Source of the DNA: JADKHR01 sp041917295
Lineage (GTDB): Bacteria > Elusimicrobiota > Elusimicrobia > FEN-1173
Direction: 5' to 3'
Length of the DNA stretch: 64,000 bases
NCBI GenBank assembly: GCA_041917295.1
Contig: JAYRXX010000025.1
Location: 1 to 64,000, forward strand
The position numbers and the translations under genes are program-made. The notes under the pieces were generated by a model. That model did no database searches and was not told the DNA's origin. It saw only the letters and a list, made by a program, of their open reading frames with translations. Positions within the stretch are counted from its first letter, which is position 1, and every line of letters begins with the position of its first letter. Positions 44,991 to 52,160 of the stretch are shown one piece after another.

Positions 44991-45473
44991 ATGAACAAGG
45001 AACTTGTTTTTTTTCCGGCCTGGGCGGCGGGGCGGGCGGGGTACGCGGACCGGATTCGGGAAGTGTTCCATCGCCATGTCTTGAACGCGGGGTTGATGCA
45101 CACCCACCAGCGGGAGGATATTTTAAACCACCTTCTGGCCGCCGAACGGCATTTGACCCAGGACGAAATTTATTTGGCTTTGAAGTCAAAAGGGATCGGC
45201 AAAGTGACGGTATTTCGAACCCTGAAGTTGCTGGACGAGGCGGGTCTTACCGAAAAAGTGTATGGATCAGACGGAACTGTCCGATACGAAGTCAAACTGG
45301 ATCGCCCGCACCACGACCATTTGGTGTGCGTCTCCTGCGGCGGGATTCAAGAGGTCCAGTGGCCGGAAATCGAGCGGTTTCAGGATAAAGCCTGCCGCGA
45401 GAAGGGGTTTTCTCCCCTGTACCATCGTCATGAAGTGTTTGGTCGCTGTCAGAACTGTTCGTCAAAGGGGTAA
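44991..45473 (+). CDS. fur: Fur-family metalloregulator
   Basis: 160 residues. N-terminal winged helix (about 30-90: LTQDEIYLALKSKGIGKVTVFRTLKLLDEAGL in order), the metal and hinge region HHDHLVC, and two CxxC pairs (CVSC and CQNC) for structural zinc. An extra 25-residue N-terminus (FFPAWAAGRAGYADR) is longer than in most Fur proteins. The upstream palindrome suggests autorepression and a matching site precedes the porin operon. Fur, Zur or PerR cannot be told apart by sequence alone; Fur-like iron control is the first guess. Confidence 0.88.
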   Translation: MNKELVFFPAWAAGRAGYADRIREVFHRHVLNAGLMHTHQREDILNHLLAAERHLTQDEIYLALKSKGIGKVTVFRTLKLLDEAGLTEKVYGSDGTVRYEVKLDRPHHDHLVCVSCGGIQEVQWPEIERFQDKACREKGFSPLYHRHEVFGRCQNCSSKG

Positions 45474-45490
45474 GCGAGCCCTTTTTTTTT
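45464..45490 (+). terminator. Rho-independent terminator of fur
   Basis: Stem AAAGGG (45464-45469) with CCCTTT (45479-45484), followed by a run of nine T (45482-45490). The stem overlaps the fur stop codon. It separates fur from the porin operon, whose operator begins at 45500. Confidence 0.65.
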
Positions 45491-45499
45491 GGCTATCGT

Positions 45500-45514
45500 T
45501 GAAATGAAATTTCA
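45500..45514 (+). promoter_or_regulatory. Second Fur-type operator, upstream of porin operon
   Basis: TGAAAT-GAA-ATTTCA, the same 6-3-6 palindrome as at the fur promoter, 25 bp before ATG 45540, with GAAGAGGAGGAAG as ribosome site between. It predicts control of the porin, FMN-binding, ApbE and cytochrome genes by the adjacent Fur protein. Confidence 0.65.
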
Positions 45515-45539
45515 TATCACTTGAAGAGGAGGAAGAATC

Positions 45540-46868
45540 ATGAGGTTGAAAATGGCTGTGTTTGTTTTGTCGGCAGGGCTGGTGGGCGGGGTTCGGGCGG
45601 AACCGTCCCTTCAGGAGTTGGAAAGTCGATTGGCGGATTTAACCAAAGAAGTGCAGGCCATGAAAGCGGAAGAAAAAAAAGAAGATCCGTCCAAGGCGAC
45701 TTATCAACCGGTGTACGGGCTGTCTCCGGCGGCGTCAAAAGTCTATCACCTCAAAGAGGGGGTTTCGTTGGGGGGCTACGGCGAGTTGGTATATCAAAAT
45801 TACGACGGGCAAAAAGACAACGCAACCGCGGCCGGGAAAAAAGACACGTTGGATTTCCTGCGGTTCGTTTTATACGCGGGGTATCGGTTTTCGGAAAAGT
45901 TTGTGTTGAATTCCGAAATCGAGTTTGAACACGCCGCCGAGGACAAACGGGGGGAAGTGTCCGTGGAAATGGTGACGTTGGATTATTTGTGGTCGTCCCC
46001 GCTCAACGTGCGGGGCGGGTTGTTGCTGTTGCCCGTGGGGTTTATAAACGAAAATCATGAGCCGACCGTTTACCACGGCGTGTTGCGGCCCAGCGTGGAA
46101 CGCACCATTATTCCGTCCACCTGGCGGGAAAACGGCGCCGGTTTGTTCGGGCAGGTGGGGCCGGTGTCTTACAAGGGCTATGTGGTCAACGGATTGCAGG
46201 CGGTCGGGGATTCCTACACGAATACGAGCTCAACCAGCTCGAAGTCCTCTGATAAAGTAAAAGGATTCCAGGACTCCAACGGTGTTCGAGACGGTCGTCA
46301 AAAAGGGTCCAGCGCCCTCGCGGAAGATTGGGGGTGGGTGGGTCGGTTGGATTACCAGGTGGCGCCGGGCGTGGCGGTGGGGGGATCTGTGTATTCCGGT
46401 GATTCGGGTCAGGGGGCTGTTGTGGCGGGGGAAGGACTCAAAGCCAAAACCACCTTGTGGGAAACCCGAGCCGATGTTCAATGGCAAGGTCTCGAATTGC
46501 GGGGGCTCTACACCCGGCTGTCCGTTCGGCAGGTGGGAATGATTAACGCGGCTCAGGGAGTGAGTGGGAACAAGTCTGTCGGTGAAAAAATGTGGGGCGG
46601 ATACGGCCAGTTGGCATACAATGTTTTCAGCGCCTGCGACACGGGAACGTATTTGGCACCGTTTGTTCGTTACGAACGGTACAATACCCAGCATCGGGTT
46701 CCCGGGGGCTACGCGACAAACCCCGCCAACGATCGTACGGAACTGGTCTATGGCTTGACCTTTGAGCCCATCGCCACGGTGGTGTTGAAAGGGGAATACC
46801 AAAACAATCGCAATCGGGCGGACACGGGGGTGGACCAATGGAATTTCGGCATGGGTTACATGTTTTAA
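45540..46868 (+). CDS. Outer-membrane porin with N-terminal coiled coil
   Basis: 442 residues. Signal peptide (about 1-20, GGVRA|E), a coiled coil (about 22-48, LQELESRLADLTKEVQAMK) likely trimeric in the periplasm, then a barrel starting GVSLGGYGELVYQNY and ending MGYMF with the terminal Phe of barrel proteins. Layout is like OprO/OprP or carbohydrate porins. Strong GAGGAGGAA site. Fur-type operator upstream, so it may admit an iron chelate or another metal compound; the substrate is inferred. Confidence 0.8.
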   Translation: MRLKMAVFVLSAGLVGGVRAEPSLQELESRLADLTKEVQAMKAEEKKEDPSKATYQPVYGLSPAASKVYHLKEGVSLGGYGELVYQNYDGQKDNATAAGKKDTLDFLRFVLYAGYRFSEKFVLNSEIEFEHAAEDKRGEVSVEMVTLDYLWSSPLNVRGGLLLLPVGFINENHEPTVYHGVLRPSVERTIIPSTWRENGAGLFGQVGPVSYKGYVVNGLQAVGDSYTNTSSTSSKSSDKVKGFQDSNGVRDGRQKGSSALAEDWGWVGRLDYQVAPGVAVGGSVYSGDSGQGAVVAGEGLKAKTTLWETRADVQWQGLELRGLYTRLSVRQVGMINAAQGVSGNKSVGEKMWGGYGQLAYNVFSACDTGTYLAPFVRYERYNTQHRVPGGYATNPANDRTELVYGLTFEPIATVVLKGEYQNNRNRADTGVDQWNFGMGYMF

Positions 46869-47383
46869 AATCTCTTCCCGCTCTGATTGCGCCCATGGGC
46901 GCGGTGGCGGCGGACTATTTGACCGAAGAAGAAGCCCAGCGGGTTTTGTTCCCCGCGGCCGCCTCGTTCGAGCGGGAACCCGTTCCGGACGAGGCGGCGC
47001 TGAGGGCCGCTTCAAAAAAAGCCCGTTCGGACGCTTGGACCCGCGCGCCCAAAATCTGGTTGGCGCGGGATGAACGGCCCGGCGCGTCTCCCGGCGTTCT
47101 TGGCCGGGTTGTGGTTGATCAGGTCATCGGCAAACACGACTTTATCACCTACGCCGTCGGCGCGTCCGCGGACGGAACAGTGGTGGGCGTGGAAATATTG
47201 AGTTATCGGGAAGTGTACGGCGGTGAGGTGCGAAACCCGCGGTGGCGGCGGCAGTTTGTGGGTAAAAAATCGGCGGACCCCCTGCGGTTTCCCCTGGATA
47301 TTAAAAACATTACCGGAGCGACTCTCTCGTGCCGGCACGTCACAGAAGGCGTGCGGCGGATTTTGGCGTTGCTAAATGGCTAA
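46838..47383 (+). CDS. Exported FMN-binding (flavinylated) domain protein
   Basis: 181 residues. Signal-like N-terminus (LPALIAPMGAVAA|D, about 13-25). The C-terminal FMN-binding domain has the ApbE flavinylation site DIKNITGATLS, so Thr162 should carry covalent FMN by a phosphodiester bond. The ATG overlaps the end of the porin by 31 bases and the stop overlaps apbE. It is a likely periplasmic one- or two-electron carrier. Single FMN domain; no haem or other cofactor motif. Confidence 0.82.
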   Translation: MEFRHGLHVLKSLPALIAPMGAVAADYLTEEEAQRVLFPAAASFEREPVPDEAALRAASKKARSDAWTRAPKIWLARDERPGASPGVLGRVVVDQVIGKHDFITYAVGASADGTVVGVEILSYREVYGGEVRNPRWRRQFVGKKSADPLRFPLDIKNITGATLSCRHVTEGVRRILALLNG

Positions 47384-48197
47384 GAGCGCTCGCGCGCGGC
47401 CGTTGTTGGGAACTCTGGTCACCGTCTGGGCCGAAGGGCCCGCGGGGCCCGTCCGCGAGGGAATTTCCAACGCCTTAAAGGACGTGGATCTTGTTCACCG
47501 GCGAATGAGTTTCTTTGACCCCGCCAGCGACGTGTCTTTGATGAATCGGCGAGCCCGTGGAGAAACCATTTTTGTTCATCCCCACACGGCCCGGGTCTTG
47601 CGGGCGGCGTTACGGTTGTCCGCGTTAAGCCACGGCGTTTTTGATGTGACGGTGGGAGGGCCCCTGGCACAGGCTGGTTTTGGGCCCGGTCGGGTTCGGA
47701 CGTTTCCGGCCGGGGGGCGTTTTTCCCACATCCGTATCGGACCGGGCCGGGGCGTTCGGTTTCTTAAACCGTTGTGGGTTGATCTGGGGGGAATCGCTAA
47801 AGGATACGCGGTGGATCTGGCGTTGGCGGCGTTACGCCGGGCGGGTGTTCGACGCGGCGGTGTGAACGCGGGGGGGGATGTGGCTTTTTTTTCCGACCGA
47901 CCCCAACCTGTCTGGTGCCGTCATCCGACCCGGATCGACCGGTTTATACCTTTGGGCCCAAGAACGTCGGGAGCCGTGGCCACGTCGGCTCCGTTCTATC
48001 ACGCCCGGCCCGGGAAACCGGGCGGCCCCTACTTTTTGAAAGGAAAATCAGTCACCACCCGTTCGGGTGTGACGGTGTGCGCGCCCCGGGCCCTGTGGGC
48101 CGACGGATTGACTAAAGTGGCTTTGTTGGCGCCAAAACAAATGGATCGTTTGGGCCCTCTTTTTGGCGCGACGACTTATTTTTGGGATAATGACTGA
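47376..48197 (+). CDS. apbE: FAD:protein FMN transferase ApbE
   Basis: 273 residues. Transfers FMN from FAD to a Thr or Ser in target flavoproteins. Motifs: RPLLGTLVTV at the start, VDLGGIAKGYAVDLAL, GGVNAGGDVAFF and LWADGLTKVALL (Mg-FAD site). It lacks a clear signal peptide or lipobox, unlike many ApbE proteins, so an in-frame upstream start or a cytoplasmic location should be considered. The obvious substrate is the overlapping upstream gene product. Confidence 0.9.
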   Translation: MAKSARARPLLGTLVTVWAEGPAGPVREGISNALKDVDLVHRRMSFFDPASDVSLMNRRARGETIFVHPHTARVLRAALRLSALSHGVFDVTVGGPLAQAGFGPGRVRTFPAGGRFSHIRIGPGRGVRFLKPLWVDLGGIAKGYAVDLALAALRRAGVRRGGVNAGGDVAFFSDRPQPVWCRHPTRIDRFIPLGPRTSGAVATSAPFYHARPGKPGGPYFLKGKSVTTRSGVTVCAPRALWADGLTKVALLAPKQMDRLGPLFGATTYFWDND

Positions 48198-48647
48198 ATG
48201 AAAATGTCCATGACGGGAGCTCGCCTGCCCCTTTGGCAGAAACGCGCGGTGACGGGGGCCATCGTGTTGGCCTGGCTCAGCGGGTTGGCGTTGTTCTTAA
48301 CAAAGACGTTCGGTCAAACCCAAAGCGAGTTCGGTCTTCAGCGGCACGTTCTGGAAACTCCTCTGCGCGCTGTCCACGGCGGTGCCATGATGATCGTGTT
48401 GGCGGCGTTGGGGTCCGTTCTTGCGGTCCACGTTCGGGCCGGATGGGAAAGCGGCTTGCGACGCCGTTCGGCGTTTTTTACGGTGGCGGCGGTGTTGGTT
48501 TTGGCCGGCACCGGCTGGGGTCTTTACTACGTCGGCCACGAGTCGGTCCGAAACGCGATGGGGTGGGTTCACGCCGGGATTGGATTGGCCTTGGCCCCCC
48601 TGTTTTGGATCCATTCCCAAAGGGGGAAGGATTTGAAAAAACCTTGA
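48198..48647 (+). CDS. Four-TM putative b-type cytochrome
   Basis: 149 residues, four membrane segments (about 16-35, 58-79, 92-112 and 122-139). His60 and His78 lie at the two ends of segment 2, and His125 and His139 at the two ends of segment 4, a bis-His pattern able to hold two b haems across the membrane. It resembles DUF4405-type small cytochromes found with FMN-binding proteins. Directly abuts apbE. Likely donates quinone-pool electrons to the flavoprotein; haem binding is inferred. Confidence 0.6.
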   Translation: MKMSMTGARLPLWQKRAVTGAIVLAWLSGLALFLTKTFGQTQSEFGLQRHVLETPLRAVHGGAMMIVLAALGSVLAVHVRAGWESGLRRRSAFFTVAAVLVLAGTGWGLYYVGHESVRNAMGWVHAGIGLALAPLFWIHSQRGKDLKKP

Positions 48648-48671
48648 CTTTACCCAAATAAGGTGTAGAGT
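48644..48671 (+). promoter_or_regulatory. Promoter of M9-like protease
   Basis: TTGACT (48644-48649), 16 bp, TAGAGT (48666-48671); predicted start of transcription about 48678, 19 bases before ATG 48697. The -35 overlaps the last codons of the cytochrome gene. Confidence 0.55.
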
Positions 48672-48696
48672 GGTCCATGTGGGGGTCCGTCACAGC

Positions 48697-51150
48697 ATGG
48701 TTAATCTAAAACCAATAACACTTTTTATTTTGATCGCCTTACCTTCTCCATTTCCGGTGTTGGCGGATTCTTTGCCCTTTTCCTCTCGGGCATGCAAGGA
48801 TGTTTATAGGATAGGCGGATGGCATAATGTCTCACCGGACCAGGCTCCGACCCCGCCCGGATATTTAGCTGTGAACAAACCCATCAGCCTATCGCGTTCT
48901 TCTATCGGAGGACATTCATCAGCTGAATTGAAGCAAGGAGTTGGATGTCCAAATCTAAACGAGATGTCAATCCCGGAAACATTGTTGTTGCTTGAGACGT
49001 CTGATTATTACTGCACAGAATCGATTGCCGTAGTTCTGGCTTCTCGGGCGGATGATGGGCTTATCACAAATCTGTTGAATTTAATTAACACCCATTCGAA
49101 TGGATGGGCACGCAGAAACGCTATGCGTGTTATCGGTCGTTTTGCCGAAAGAGGGAGCTCCCACCCTGCCGGTTCACTTGTCCTTATTGCTCGTGGTCCC
49201 GAAATCCAAACCGCGATACTGGATCGCTTGGAGAACGATTCTGACGAGGATTTACTTCACGATGCCATTTGGGTGGCCGATTCCTATTTCTTTCCGTATC
49301 ACGCTGTTTATCCTTCTCTGAAACGGATCAGCGCCAATCAACAATTTGACACGACACTTCGGTTTCGCGCGATGCTGGCCATTGAGCGTCTGATTCACAA
49401 CCGGGATGAACTTCTTCTAACATCGGATCTGGATTTTATTTTGGGAAGCCTGATCTCAGATGACTTATGGGTTCGGGCCGAAGCGGCTTTTATTTGCGAG
49501 CGGTTGACTGACAATCATATCGGTCAAGAGGGACGGGTGAGAGTCATCGCCGAACTCACAGGAGCGTATATTCAAGAATCGGAGTTTGTTCCCAAGTTTT
49601 ATATGTCCCGATCATTGGATCACTTTAACGGGAATAACGATTTGGTTACGGACATGAGAAACGACTACGAGGCCGCTCATCTCCCCGATTCATTGACCGC
49701 AGGTGGAATAACAATTCGCGCGAGATCACATGGAGATCTCTCTCTTTTTGTGGACATGATGTCTACTGTGAAAAATGCGTTCTTCGATCTTTTCAATCAT
49801 GCGTTTGATAGCCCTGTTCCCGGTGATCCTAACCAGGCCATGACACTAATGTTGTTCGATAATCCAGATGTTTATGAAGATTTTATGAACACGTTTGTCG
49901 GGTTTGGAGCCTATGCCGGGGGACTGTACATCGAATCATCCGGAACACTGTACACGTATAGGAGAACTCCGAGTCAAAGTTCTCATACGGTCGAAGATCT
50001 GGTTAAGCATGAGTACGGTCACTACTTGCAGGCGCGTTACCTCTATCCGGGACTATGGGGAGATAGCGGGTATTTTGACCAACCTCGGGGATGGGCCGAT
50101 GAGGGATTGGCGGAATTTCTCGCTGGACTTAAGTTGGGTCAAGGAGGCCATTACCGGCGCGCGTTGAGACCAGTTTACATGACATCGGTTTGTCAATCGG
50201 TCGGTTCGTTGGATTTAAACGCGCTTATTCGTTTGAGAGCGGGTTATGATGAAACAGGGACATTTAATTATAGAAACGCATGGCTGTTTTCTCACTATCT
50301 TATGGCAAAAAGACCAGACATCGCTTTACGTTTGTATTCCTCGTACAGGGATGGGACCTATAACGTTGATAATTTTACTTCGATTGCAACGGTCTCCTCC
50401 TTGGAGGATTTAGAAACGGATTGGAAGAATAAAGCAACGGGATGGTGTAACGCCCAAGAAACCGATACCTTGACGACCCAGGGGGGGATTTTTTCGGTCG
50501 AAACAACTCGAGGCCCCACCGAGGTGGTGGTGCCGGCCGGTACCGTTTCTGTGGATACCCCCATCACCCTTTTCGATATCAGCTCATTTCCTGGAGGAAA
50601 TTTCCACAACGCCACCCCTTTAAACTTGGGATTGGAAATACGATTAGGGCATCAGGGGCAACTAAAGCAACCGGCCACGATCCGGTTGTATTATGACGAT
50701 TCGCATGTTGTCGGGTTAAACGAATCTCTCCTTAGTCTCGCACGCTACGACGGAATCGATGGTGATTGGTTAAGGTTGGTTTCCAACAATCAAACCAACG
50801 CCAACCGCGTTTCTGCACAAACGAACGAGCTGTCCCTTCACCAACTCGTTCTTTCTCCTCCGCCCGATCCGGTGAGCCCAGATCCCCCAAAGAACGCCCG
50901 GGTTTTCCCTAATCCGTTTCGGCCTACTCGCGGGGACACAGAGATGCGGTTTTCTCACTTACCGGCGGGCTCACGCATAAAAATTTACTCAATGACCGGA
51001 GACTTGATTCAGGTTTTGAACGCGCCATTGGGATTGGCAACATGGACTGGCAGGAATCAATCGGACGAGGCCGTTGCTTCGGGCATTTATCTGGCTCTTA
51101 TCGATGGGGCGGAAGAGAAATTCATATTAAAAATAGCCCTCCTCCGATAA
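48697..51150 (+). CDS. Secreted M9-like metalloprotease with HEAT-like repeats and sorting tail
   Basis: 817 residues from ATG 48697 (the GTG at 48670 lies in the -10). Signal peptide about 1-23 (PFPVLA|D). A helical repeat region (about 90-310) resembles HEAT repeats. The protease core has HEYGH at 438-442 and a glutamate at 469 in ADEGLAEFL, the gluzincin pattern of collagenase-like M9 peptidases. A ZU5-like or Ig-like part (about 590-715) is followed by a FlgD/type IX-like C-terminal domain (FPNPFRPTRGD to the end). The region is visibly richer in A/T and in rare codons than its neighbours, suggesting transfer. Confidence 0.78.
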   Translation: MVNLKPITLFILIALPSPFPVLADSLPFSSRACKDVYRIGGWHNVSPDQAPTPPGYLAVNKPISLSRSSIGGHSSAELKQGVGCPNLNEMSIPETLLLLETSDYYCTESIAVVLASRADDGLITNLLNLINTHSNGWARRNAMRVIGRFAERGSSHPAGSLVLIARGPEIQTAILDRLENDSDEDLLHDAIWVADSYFFPYHAVYPSLKRISANQQFDTTLRFRAMLAIERLIHNRDELLLTSDLDFILGSLISDDLWVRAEAAFICERLTDNHIGQEGRVRVIAELTGAYIQESEFVPKFYMSRSLDHFNGNNDLVTDMRNDYEAAHLPDSLTAGGITIRARSHGDLSLFVDMMSTVKNAFFDLFNHAFDSPVPGDPNQAMTLMLFDNPDVYEDFMNTFVGFGAYAGGLYIESSGTLYTYRRTPSQSSHTVEDLVKHEYGHYLQARYLYPGLWGDSGYFDQPRGWADEGLAEFLAGLKLGQGGHYRRALRPVYMTSVCQSVGSLDLNALIRLRAGYDETGTFNYRNAWLFSHYLMAKRPDIALRLYSSYRDGTYNVDNFTSIATVSSLEDLETDWKNKATGWCNAQETDTLTTQGGIFSVETTRGPTEVVVPAGTVSVDTPITLFDISSFPGGNFHNATPLNLGLEIRLGHQGQLKQPATIRLYYDDSHVVGLNESLLSLARYDGIDGDWLRLVSNNQTNANRVSAQTNELSLHQLVLSPPPDPVSPDPPKNARVFPNPFRPTRGDTEMRFSHLPAGSRIKIYSMTGDLIQVLNAPLGLATWTGRNQSDEAVASGIYLALIDGAEEKFILKIALLR

Positions 51151-51180
51151 AACGCGGTTTTTGGGAGAGTCGGATCCCTT

Positions 51181-51209
51181 TTGACGGGGGGTGACGGGTG
51201 TGTTAGAAT
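51181..51209 (+). promoter_or_regulatory. Promoter of trxA
   Basis: TTGACG (51181-51186), 17 bp, TAGAAT (51204-51209). Transcription should start near 51217 and give a 60-base leader with AGAAAGGAG before ATG 51278. Near-consensus, probably strong and serving the trxA-tlpA-polA-mutM string. Confidence 0.65.
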
Positions 51210-51277
51210 GGCGGGGAACTTTTTAAGGCCCGCGGCGTTGGACCAAATGCGGCCACGTTACCAGAAAGGAGATTCCC

Positions 51278-51595
51278 ATGGAACTGCAGTTGACCGATTC
51301 GAGTTTTGAAAAAGAAGTGTTGAAGTCCCCTCTTCCTGTGCTCGTTGATTTTTGGGCGCCCTGGTGCGGTCCGTGCCGGATGTTGGGCCCGATCGTGGAA
51401 GAAATCGCCAAGGAATACAACGGGAAAGCCGTCATCGGAAAAATGAACACCGACGAAAATCCTGAGGTGGCCTCGAAATTCAATATCTCGGCCATCCCGT
51501 CCATGTTGTTTTTCAAAGGCGGGAAAGTGGTCGAACAGATGGTCGGGGTCCACTCCAAAAAAGACATCAAAACCAAGCTCGACGCCCTGCTGTAA
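51278..51595 (+). CDS. trxA: Thioredoxin
   Basis: 105 residues, standard length. Active site WCGPC with Cys30 and Cys33, cis-Pro in ISAIPSM, VDFWAPWCGPCRM and FFKGGKVVEQMVG. Cytosolic disulfide reductase. GAAAGGAG precedes the ATG. First gene after a near-consensus promoter. Confidence 0.96.
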   Translation: MELQLTDSSFEKEVLKSPLPVLVDFWAPWCGPCRMLGPIVEEIAKEYNGKAVIGKMNTDENPEVASKFNISAIPSMLFFKGGKVVEQMVGVHSKKDIKTKLDALL

Positions 51596-51605
51596 ACGGT
51601 CTCCC

Positions 51606-52160
51606 TTGACCTCCCTTCGCGCTCCGCGTCTGTTGTGGCTTTTGCCGGTCTTGGCCGTGGCCTGGACCGCGTGCGGATCCAATTCGGGAGGGGGCTCTAC
51701 CGCTCCGTCCGCCGAAATGCCGTCGCCCGCGTCGCCTGGGAACCAAGCGGCACCGGGCTTTTCGTTGTTGGACACGCAAGGCAAGACTGTGGCGTTGGCG
51801 GACTTTAAGGGTCGGGTGGTGTTTATCGATTTTTGGGCGTCTTGGTGCCCCCCGTGCCGCATTTCCATGCCGGAAGTGGAAAAGTTGTCGGCGGAATACC
51901 AAGGCAAACCGGTTCAAGTCCTGGGCTTGAATCTGGACGACGACCCTGACGCGGCCCGTCGGTTCGCGGACCGGAAAAAAATTCCTTACCCTGTCCTGTT
52001 GGCCGGCGGGTCTGACGCGGCCGCCGCCTACGGCGTGGAAGGCATTCCCCACTTTGCGTTGGTGGACGCCCAGGGTCGACTGGTCCAAATTTGGTCGGGG
52101 TTCGCGCCCGGGATGGGACGCGAATGGCGCGCCGCCATCAACACGTTGTTGGAGTCTTGA
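51606..52160 (+). CDS. TlpA/ResA-like exported thioredoxin-fold protein
   Basis: 184 residues. N-terminal membrane segment (about 8-22) ending AWTACGS, a possible but weak lipobox with Cys23. A low-complexity linker (about 24-50) leads to a TlpA-type thioredoxin domain: active site WCPPC (Cys81 and Cys84), IDFWASWCPPCR, EGIPHFALVDAQGRL. Likely reduces disulfides in the periplasm, as in cytochrome c maturation. TTG 51606 is 10 bp after trxA; the stop overlaps polA in TTGA. Confidence 0.82.
   Translation: MTSLRAPRLLWLLPVLAVAWTACGSNSGGGSTAPSAEMPSPASPGNQAAPGFSLLDTQGKTVALADFKGRVVFIDFWASWCPPCRISMPEVEKLSAEYQGKPVQVLGLNLDDDPDAARRFADRKKIPYPVLLAGGSDAAAAYGVEGIPHFALVDAQGRLVQIWSGFAPGMGREWRAAINTLLES

Noticed and set aside
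45521..45928. 135-codon plus-strand frame overlapping the porin start
   Set aside because: Out of frame with the porin, whose signal peptide, coiled coil and strong ribosome site are clear; Gly/Arg-rich shadow translation.
48670..48696. GTG 48670 as start of the M9-like protease
   Set aside because: It lies inside the predicted -10 box; ATG 48697 gives a clean signal peptide.
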